This document shows, one piece after another, positions 56,330-64,000 of a stretch of DNA of 64,000 nt. The stretch is from the NCBI GenBank assembly GCA_023014365.1, contig JAEBUN010000014.1, positions 434,001 to 498,000 on the forward strand. The letters are read 5' to 3'. Both the position numbers and the translations under genes were made by a program. Positions within the stretch are counted from its first letter, which is position 1. Every line of letters starts with the position of its first letter. The notes beneath the pieces were generated by a model, which saw only the letters and a program-made list of their open reading frames with translations, made no database searches and had not been told where the DNA came from. Source of the DNA: Lepiota brunneoincarnata (taxonomy: Eukaryota; Basidiomycota; Agaricomycetes; Agaricales; Agaricaceae).

Positions 56330-57460
56330 CCAAGGGTTAATCCCATCTATGCCTATGCTGAAGCACCAGGGGATTGACTGTGATAGTTGGTTCTCAGTTT
56401 CTCAGAGTATTATTGTGCATCCCTGAGCTGATGCTTATGTTTTAAGGTGAGCTCACTTCTTGAGAATCATGGGCCTCATGTAATGAAATTACTCTGTGTG
56501 TTACATAACTATAGCTTTGAGACAGGGATTTTCCTCATCTCATGGTTCCTCTTGTCTCTGGATGTGAATGTTTGAGTTGGAGTTGCAGCTGTATCCGGAC
56601 TGCATTATGATAATGTTAAATCAATGCATACTTTGGTATTGGATGAGTTATAAGGACCGTGGGAGTAGTTCTCTCGGCTACATGGGGAATGGCCCCATAA
56701 TAGCAGTGTGGCGATGATGTAGCAGCGCCAGACGAGTGAGTTGAACCTGTAGATTAGCTTTCTTGGACTCGTGAATAGGGTTTCTTTCATTTTGCTTAGG
56801 CATAGACATAATCAAGGAAGCAGCCACTTTGACGCGCCTCGCAGACTGGATTTAACTTAAACCATAGTGTAGCTCCCTTTCCTTCTCTCTAGTCCGGTGC
56901 TTAGGCATCTCATGGCTATATAAACTCCCTGTACTCGCGTGGTTCCAGATGAGAATATTGCCCCGTGTTGTTCTTTCATACTTTCATTCTCTTTATCTAC
57001 AACAATTTAATCCCCTCTCGAACTCGTAAACCTTCCCGCAGGACTATGATGCTATCTGGTGTAGCTAGTCCCAGGATTCACTCATGCACCTTCTCAGGCA
57101 GGATAATTCGTGTGCGATGAATCGAATTCTCTTGTTTCCTCAACGCTATGCTCCCTAAGGAATGATAACTCCTTCCGCTGTGACCTCCCCGCTATATCCT
57201 GTTTGTCGGATAGAGCCATCTCATATATTGGTCAGTTTGGGTTTCGAGCACCATAAATCCCAACGGCAGCTCACACTCTGCCCAGCTTTTTGACTACGTT
57301 ATTTTCAGTGATGGTATCGGTTTTCTCTCTTTGGGGTGAAGAACACCGTTGACAGTGCAGCAGACATGCAGAATTATTCTCAAGATGCACACTTGCGGAG
57401 TTTCTAACGGTTCTTCAGGTCCGGCATCTTTGACTTCGACTGACATAGTAGCGACAAGGT
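56330..57460 (+). pseudogene. DUF6533 type A2, broken
   Basis: Similar to 52900-53780 but missing the N-terminal exons. It carries in-frame stops (for example in place of NIWVG, and TGA-containing codons after LCIPEL) and a 381-bp insertion at 56658-57038. The 3' part from 57040 again follows type A. Confidence 0.75.
56658..57038 (+). mobile_element. LTR-like insertion in type A2
   Basis: The type A homology stops at AGGAC (56653-56657) and resumes at AGGAC (57039-57043), so 381 bp are inserted with an apparent 5-bp duplication. The insert has a TATA-like GGCTATATAAA (about 56914) and a downstream pyrimidine-rich start region as in LTR promoters. Its ends are not a clear TG...CA pair in this register, so the class is uncertain. 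Confidence 0.45.
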
Positions 57461-58173
57461 AGCGTCAGACTCTGTCGTACGAGTTTGTCCCCTTTTGTAG
57501 ACATATAACTCCAGGTTCGCAGACAGGCCTGAGACAAACGGTATCCTTTACATCCATGGCATCTCGGCCAGGTTCTATGAGTAAGTACGATTATTAGCCG
57601 ACTGCTAGCGGCGCCCGTCCTGCGAATGAATCTCGCTCGGACGTGTCAATCCGCTATGGTTCTGAATTCAATTTGGGGTCCCACCACCCTGTTACGGGGA
57701 TATGAATAGAAGTCTCTTGCGCTAATTCCCACGTCCCTCCTGCGATAGCCAGATACTTATTGTAGGTGCTCCGAGGGCCAGACGATAGGAGATGGGGGCC
57801 ATTCGAGTCCGCAGTTGGCCTCTCTAGTACCATGCTGCAGCGGCCGACCCTCCTCTGAAGAGAGCGAAAGGGTCTTCAGCTGTCTTCGACTTAAGCGCAC
57901 CTATTTTTTTGTCATGTGGAATTAACGTTAGTCCGCGGTCCAGTCTCAAATCAGAAAGTATTCAGTAGAAATGCAGTTTGTAATTCACACTGATTCGGGG
58001 CGTCCAGTCCCTGGCTGCAGCTTCGCATAAGCCCGCGTTTGTCATACACCTGACTCGTTGCCGTCATCACACACACACCCCTTCTTAATTTTGAATTTCT
58101 TCTCACACAGGAGAAGCCCATGCATCATCCGAACCCACTAGGTGTGCCCCCGGCCTCTACAGCTTAGATTGCG

Positions 58174-59496
58174 ATGTCTGAAGTAGTGGTCAGACAATAT
58201 TGCAATGGTGAGCCACCTTATCAGCTGACAGTCTCGTAATGCCACAATAACGATACTTTCCATCCCTAGTCGCTCGCCTAGCACTGTTACTGTAAGATCT
58301 GATTTTGACATGGGAGCAGGAAATGCTTTTTATCTGGCCGTGAGTCCCGCCCCCCAACTCCTCCCTACATGTTGAGCCACCCTCCGTACTGACAATTTTG
58401 CTCGTCCAATGTCCACCAGCAACTCCGACTGGCTCATCAGGTCATCCTTCTTCACCGGCCGCTATTGGGCAATACTATTACAGATGTATGACTCTCGTGT
58501 GCCCTATTTCTTTCATATCTTACCTTCGTTCTCACCTCACCTCAGCATTAGTGTTGTGTATTCAACACCCTTTGTACTAAGGGCACGAAGCTGGAAATGC
58601 TCATCTTTGTTGGCTTAACAAACGGTCGCCGTAGCACTTCTCATGAGCAATATGGAAATGATAATGATGATGCGGGGTGAGTCTGCCTTCCTCACGGGAC
58701 ACCGCTGGCTATTGATACCGCAGCAGTGTATGCGCTTTACGATCAGAGTCGGGCGATGGGAGCATTTCTGGTGACATGGTTCGTAGTGACCCGGGCGTTC
58801 AATGCCTGGAATGGGTGGGATGCTATCCATGACATAGAAGCGGATGTCCATTGTATTATAAAACGAACTCCGCAGAGTTCGAAGTGGTACGGGTAAGTGC
58901 ACGCGCAGGAAACAACAAGCTTGAGGAGCTCAGTAATAGATCGACTCCAGTTTGACGATTATCGTCAATCAGTGTCTTTTATGGCTGTTGACGAACAAGA
59001 AGTATCGCAGCACTCTAGGACAACGGTGGTCCGAACTTCCCATCGTTCGCCTAGTCATGCGTGATAACTCTTGGACTTGTATCATACTAAGTGGTAATTA
59101 CCTCGACCTCCTGGCCGCATCTATGTGGCTTATCGTCATTTGATAGGCGTCCTGATCTCACTGCTCCCTTATTCCCTCTACGTCAAACAGCTGAGTCACA
59201 TCGCGCTTCCGTGCGTCCAGTGCAGCCCAGTCACTCAGAATCAATGCAGCTCACTTTTCTCTAGACTTCTCATATGTATCATTTCCATCATGGTGCGAAT
59301 AATCTTGCATTGGCTTCAGCCGCATCATTAATCGAACCGACCCACATCTACCTAGTCATGCAGGTTGATCCTCAACATGCGCAGTTTCAAGGATGTTAGG
59401 AGGACCGACTTCGACCCTGAATTGTCCACTGTGATAACACTTTCAGTTGGCGACTCCCGCTCTGCTAGCGAGGGACAAATTGTCGGTGTCCATTGA
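58174..59496 (+). pseudogene. DUF6533 type B2, one nonsense codon
   Basis: The whole exon series of type B is present from ATG 58174 to TGA 59494-59496. The signature exon, however, reads LALLL-stop-DLILTW because TAC has become TAA at about 58291. Everything else I read is open, so the loss is recent or a sequence error. Confidence 0.75.
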
Positions 59497-59779
59497 TGAG
59501 TACCAATATGACTCAAGCATGACGTTTGTCCCCAGTATACCTATTGTTGTATTCTATACCCAGTCAAACATTAGACCTTCTCTTCTCATCGTACTCGGCC
59601 TCTTCAAACCCTACGGAGTGAGCTTTCTGCTTGGACTGTGATCTAGCTTTCGACAGGCCTGCCAAAAGCTTATCCAAATCAGCCCTAAAACCCACACTCT
59701 GTGAAACATTTGTGCCCCAGTCTGAGGACACCCTCACTGTGCAGCCTGCTCAAGGCCCCTTGACGGATGTTTTGGCAAG

Positions 59780-60480
59780 GTGCATTGGAGAGGGCCATCA
59801 AATTCACATTTTTCTTGGCTCAGTAATGGGTATTGGTTACTTCGCTGTGAGCATTTAATTTCTTTTCCCTGTGGTTGCTGTGGAACTCAATTTGATCAGC
59901 TCAGGGATAATCTCATCTAGACCCATGCTGAAGTACCGGGTAATTGACTATGATTGTTGGTTCCTGTTTCTCGGCAATTTGTGTAGGTGCTTCCCAGATT
60001 CTAGATTGGTAGACACACATTATGGTAATGTCGAATCAATGCATACTTTGGGTATAAGTACTACAATGCTACCCAGTATAGCTAATCCTAAGATCCACTT
60101 ATGTACCTTGTCAGGTGGGATGGTTCGTGGTGCCGCCTATCACTGTGAGGCGGATCAAATTCTCGTGTTCTCTCAATACTACGTCTCCTAAAGAATGATA
60201 GTTCTTTTTCTTCCCGTATTGCTTCTTTGTCGGTCAGATTGGCTACGTCACATATTGGTCAGTTTGGGTTTCAAGCGCCATAAATCCCAATGGCAACTCA
60301 CACTCTCCCAGCTTTCGACTATGTTATTTTCAATGATGGCATTTGCTTCCTCTCTTTGGGGTGAAGAACACCGTTGACAGTGCAGCAGACATGTAGAATT
60401 ATTCTCAAGATGCACACTTGCGGAGTTTCTAATAGTTCTTCAGGTCCGGCGCCTTTGACTACGACTGGCATAGTAGCGAC
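59780..60480 (+). pseudogene. DUF6533 type A3, broken
   Basis: Fragments of the type A gene appear in order (the FFLAxYW region at about 59806, CDSWF-like at about 59950, NQCIL-like at about 60035, then the 3' exons). The exon with VYALYNRS and the following helix is deleted. No open frame joins them. Confidence 0.7.
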
Positions 60481-61201
60481 AGGGTAGCGTCAGACTATGT
60501 CGTACGGGTCTGCTCCCATTTGTAGACATATAACCCCAGGTTCGCAGACAGGTCTGAGATAAACGGTATCCTTTACCATCCGTGGCATCGCGGCCAGGTT
60601 CTGTGAGTAATTATTATTACCATCCTGACTGCCACCGCCGCCCCTCCTGCGAATGGAGCTCGCTCGAATGTCTTAGTTCGCTATGCTGTTGAATTTCAAT
60701 TTGGGGTCCCACCCTGATTACGGGGATATAAACAGAAGTCTCTTGCGCTAGTTCTCACGAACTTCCTGCTTATAGCCAGATCCTTATTGTAGGCGTTGAG
60801 AGGGTCGGACCGTAGGAGACGGGAGATCATTCGGGTCCGCGGTTGGCCGTTCTGGTACCGTGCTGCAGCGACCGAACCTCCTCCGAAGAGAAGGAAAGGG
60901 TCTTCGGCTGTCTTCGGTTTAAGCGCACCTATTTGTTTTGTCATGTGGAAATTAACATAAGTCTCTGATGCAGCCTCGGATCAGGAAATCACACATAATG
61001 CAGTTCGTAATCCACACCGAATCGGGGGATCCAGTACCTGGCTGCAGTTTCGCACAACTCCGCATTTGCCATGCACCTGACTCGTTGCCGTCATCGCACA
61101 AGCACCCTCCTTGTTAATTTTGAACGTCTTCTCACGCAGGGGAAACCCATGCATCACTCAAACCACTAGGTGTGTCTTCGGTCCCTCCAGCTTGCATTGC
61201 G

Positions 61202-62509
61202 ATGTCTGAAGTACTGGTCAGACAATATTGCAACGGTGAGCCATCTTATCAGTTGGCAGTCTCGTAACGCCACAATAATGATACTTTCCATCCCCAGTCG
61301 CTGGCCTAGCACTGTTACTGTACGACCTGATCTTGACATGGGAGCAGGAAGTGCATTATATCTGGACGTGAGCCCCCCTCAAGCTCTTTCCTCGATGCTG
61401 GGCCACCCTCCTTATTGCGAACCTTCCGATGTTTACCAGCAACTCCGACTGGCTCATCAGGTCATCCTTCCTCATCGGCCGCTATTGGGCTATACTGTTA
61501 CAGATGTATGGCTCCCATGTGCCCTGTTTCTCCCATATCTTACCTCCATCCTCACCCCAGCGTCAGTATTGTGTATTCAACACCCTCTGTACTAAGGGCA
61601 CGAGGCGGGAAGTGTTCATCTTTGTTGGCCTTCCAGACGACCGCTGTGATACTTCTACTAAGCAATATGGAAGTGATTATGATGATACGAGGTGAGTTTG
61701 CCATCCTCACAGGGCATCATTTGGCTATTGATACCGCAGCAGTGTATGCGCTTTACGATCAGAGTCGGGCGATGGGAGCATTTCTGGTGACATGGTTCGT
61801 GGTGACCCGGGCGATCAATGCTTGGCATGGGAGGGATGCCATCCATGAGATGGAGACGGATGTTTACTGTGTTATAAAACGTACCCCAGAGACTACCAAG
61901 TGGTTCAGGTAAGTGCACAAGAGACAATAGGCTTAGCGTGCTCAGTAGCAGATCAACTCTAGTTTGATGGTTATCGTCAACCAGTGTATTTTATGGCTGT
62001 TGACGAACCAGAAGTATCGCAGCACTCTAGGACAACGGTGGTCCGAACTTCCCATCGTTCGCCTAGTCATGCGTGATAACTCTTGGACTTGTCTCGTACT
62101 AAGTGGTAATTAGCCTCGATCTCCTGGCCGCATCTATGTGGCTTACCGTCACTTGACAGGCATCTTGATCTCATTGCTCCCTTATTCCCTCTACGTCAAG
62201 CAGCTGGGACACGTCATCTATTCGTGCGTCCTGCGCCTCTCAGCAACTCGGAATTAACGCGGCTCATTTTTCTCTAGTCTTCTCACATGTATCATTTCCA
62301 TCATAGTACGAATGATCTTGCATTGGCTTCAGCTGTATCACTGAACCAACTAACCTACACCTACCTAGTCTTGCAGGTTGATCCTCAACATGCGCAGTCT
62401 CAAGGATGTTAGGGTGGTCGACTTCGACCCCGAATTATCCACCGTGATAACGCTTTCAGTCGGCGACTCCCGCTCTCCCAGCGAGGGACAAATTGTCGGT
62501 GTCTATTGA
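61202..62509 (+). CDS. DUF6533 membrane protein, type B3 (intact)
   Basis: The ATG at 61202 and the same exon pattern as B1 give an uninterrupted protein: LALLLYDLILTWEQEV, SSFLIGRYWAILLQ, ILLLSNMEVIMMIRVYALYD, MGAFLVTWFVVTRAINAW, VIVNQCILWLLTNQKYRS, LPYSLYVKQLGHVIYS and SCRLILNMRSL, stop TGA 62507-62509. It differs from B1 mainly in the extracellular loop after AINAW and in the acidic tail. Confidence 0.8.
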
Positions 62510-62599
62510 TGAGTACCAATGTGACTCGAGCATGGCATTTGTCCTCAATATACCTATCATTGTATTCTATACCCAGTCAAACATTAGACCTTCTCTTCT

Positions 62600-63115
62600 T
62601 ATTGCACTCGGCCTCTCCAAACCCCATGGAGTGAGCTTTCCGCTTGAACTCCAGTTTTATACAGGCCTACCAAAAGTTTATACAAATCAGTCCTAAAGCC
62701 CACACATTGCAAACCCATGCATTCGAGTTTGGGGACACCTTCACGGTACGGTTTGCTCAGGGTGCCTTTATGGACGTTTTGGCAAGGTGCATTGGAGGAG
62801 TTGCCGGACATGGTAACTTGGTCTCCTCAGTGAATTTTGAATCAAGGAGGCGGACATATGACATACCAACTCACTGCAGCGTGACTTTGGCCAATCTACG
62901 ACAGGATCCTCGAGGCGAACGCATTTATATGTTCCGGCGTAATGCATATCACTCTTCTTCTCGTAGAAAAGTTCCACCGTTGTCGCATATAAAGTGCTGG
63001 GGGTACACCCAATCTTCCAAACACGATCCAAGGTGTCGAGGATATGTGTTGGGCTATAGGCGAGAGCGTGATGGTGCCCGCGTGATGATGTACACCAAAT
63101 GAGTTGACCAGGAAA
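62600..63115 (+). pseudogene. Fourth, truncated unit of the DUF6533 array
   Basis: The sequence after B3 repeats that found after B1 (55947-56340), including a 152-codon open frame at 62644-63102 with FEFGDTFTVRFAQGAF and NLRQDPRGE. I do not recognise this frame. Its partner after B1 is interrupted, so it may be spurious. The unit stops before any DUF6533 exon appears. Confidence 0.4.
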
Positions 63116-63162
63116 GCTGAAACTCACCTTGGCATATTTCCGCGTACCTGGATGCTGAGCCC

Positions 63163-63989
63163 CTAAGGTTTTAGTAGCAACCAGGTGTTATTGTGGAGAC
63201 GCACAGATGATAAGTATTCTTGCAGATTGATGTTTTTTTTCGCGATCGGGATCAAACTACCTTGCAGTGGTCGTTCTGAACACAACGGAAGGGACGCCAT
63301 AAATTCGAAGCAATCCTGGTGAATATTCTTTGAGTGCTGAATGCTCCGTAACTCTTGGATAACTTGGCTCAGTGCCTCGTAGCGTTGCTTGCGCTCCCCG
63401 TAAACCTAGGGGGATGTTCCATCGTGTTAGTCAGTCTTGAGTACTTGACCGATGGCTATGCCTAACCTTCTTCGAGTCCTGTACTCGCTTCCGGTCCTGT
63501 TTCCTCTGAGTTCTCAGGGCGTCGATCTGACAATGGAGTCTTTCGGCCTCTTTTTCCTATTATGTTACATGAGTTGCGGCCCGGATGGGTGTGTCGATAG
63601 ACCTGACCGTTTTCTTCGAATGAAAGTGGAGTGTGTCAGCAAGAGGATTGCATTCAACGGCAATATCAAAGATCACCTTCAACTTCACACTTTCTTCTTG
63701 AAGTCGTGTGAACATCTGATTGAGTTTCCGCCCCTCGTCCTTGTACTTTTCGACTTCACGCCTGAGCTCAGTCGCTATAGCGGTATCAGTGGCAACGCGA
63801 CCCCTGCTCTCGGTCACCTAGATTTATTTGGGCATCAGCAACTACCAACAACAGGAAAATTTTGTGTGGTCGCACTTGTTTTTCTAGGGCTGCGACTCTG
63901 TTCTTTGTTACCACCAGCTCCCTACCGAGGAGGTTCGCGAGTTCCTTGACTGATTGGTCGCTTTCCCGTGTATTGAAAGAATCGTCCAT
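63163..63989 (-). CDS. Coiled-coil protein
   Basis: Exons 63876-63989 (MDDSFNTRESDQSVKELANL), 63677-63817, 63467-63556, 63261-63405 and a last one ending at TAG 63163-63165 join in frame through GT-AG introns. Heptad-like charged sequence dominates: LLGRELVVTKNRVAALEKQ, ATELRREVEKYKDEGRKLNQ, EKEAERLHCQIDALRTQRKQ, YGERKQRYEALSQVIQELRS. About 180 residues form a long helix. I do not recognise the family. The final exon is less certain because another acceptor follows at about 63163. Confidence 0.6.
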
Positions 63990-64000
63990 TGTGACTGAGA

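Overview
This is nuclear DNA of a filamentous basidiomycete, most likely an Agaricomycete. Genes are broken by 50-60 bp introns with GTNNGT donors. Families typical of mushroom-forming fungi are present (DUF6533 membrane proteins, DUF5648 secreted proteins, ubiquitin-like ULD proteins), alongside Ty3/gypsy and Ty1/copia retrotransposons. I cannot name the species.

Layout. (1) 1-4.45 kb: the end of an unrecognised minus-strand gene running off the left edge, a decayed DUF5648-like gene and a solo LTR. (2) 4457-18409: one young 13.95 kb Ty3/gypsy element with 1297-bp LTRs differing at four sites. It carries gag-pro-pol on the plus strand and, between pol and the 3' LTR, two spliced genes on the minus strand; one of these encodes a perfectly spaced Zn2Cys6 cluster. 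The element contains 27 exact copies of the palindrome TAAGCTTA. (3) 18.4-24.4 kb: a secreted DUF5648 gene split by an old copia element, which was itself hit by two other retroelements now reduced to solo LTRs. (4) 25.2-31.1 kb: two tandem membrane-protein paralogues, one killed by a stop codon and a solo LTR, plus a second solo LTR of that family in the opposite orientation. (5) 31.1-39.3 kb: decayed, roughly triplicated sequence without an intact gene. (6) 39.5-43.4 kb: a ubiquitin-like-domain gene whose 3' half is a 71-bp tandem array in which every unit reads as 3' splice site, a variable triplet, then 5' splice site. (7) 43.8-48.6 kb: a compact housekeeping block with a DGK1-like CTP:diacylglycerol kinase, RPS22 (uS8), RPS17 (eS17), a 4HBT thioesterase and the proteasome beta subunit PSMB2/PRE1. 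(8) 48.6-52.5 kb: no convincing gene. (9) 52.5-63.1 kb: tandem duplication of a two-gene unit of DUF6533 membrane proteins, three intact and three broken. (10) 63.2-64.0 kb: a coiled-coil gene on the minus strand.

The two observations most worth following are the microexon-like 71-bp array in the ubiquitin-like gene and the gypsy element's private dispersed palindrome combined with its antisense DNA-binding-type gene. In the antisense gene region every copy of the palindrome lies outside exons or exactly on a splice junction or stop codon.

Several genes, including conserved ones (DGK1, PSMB2), need a single-base correction to stay open. This suggests residual indel errors in the sequence, so frameshifts in other genes should be judged with that in mind. 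All splice sites were read by eye; no database search was run.
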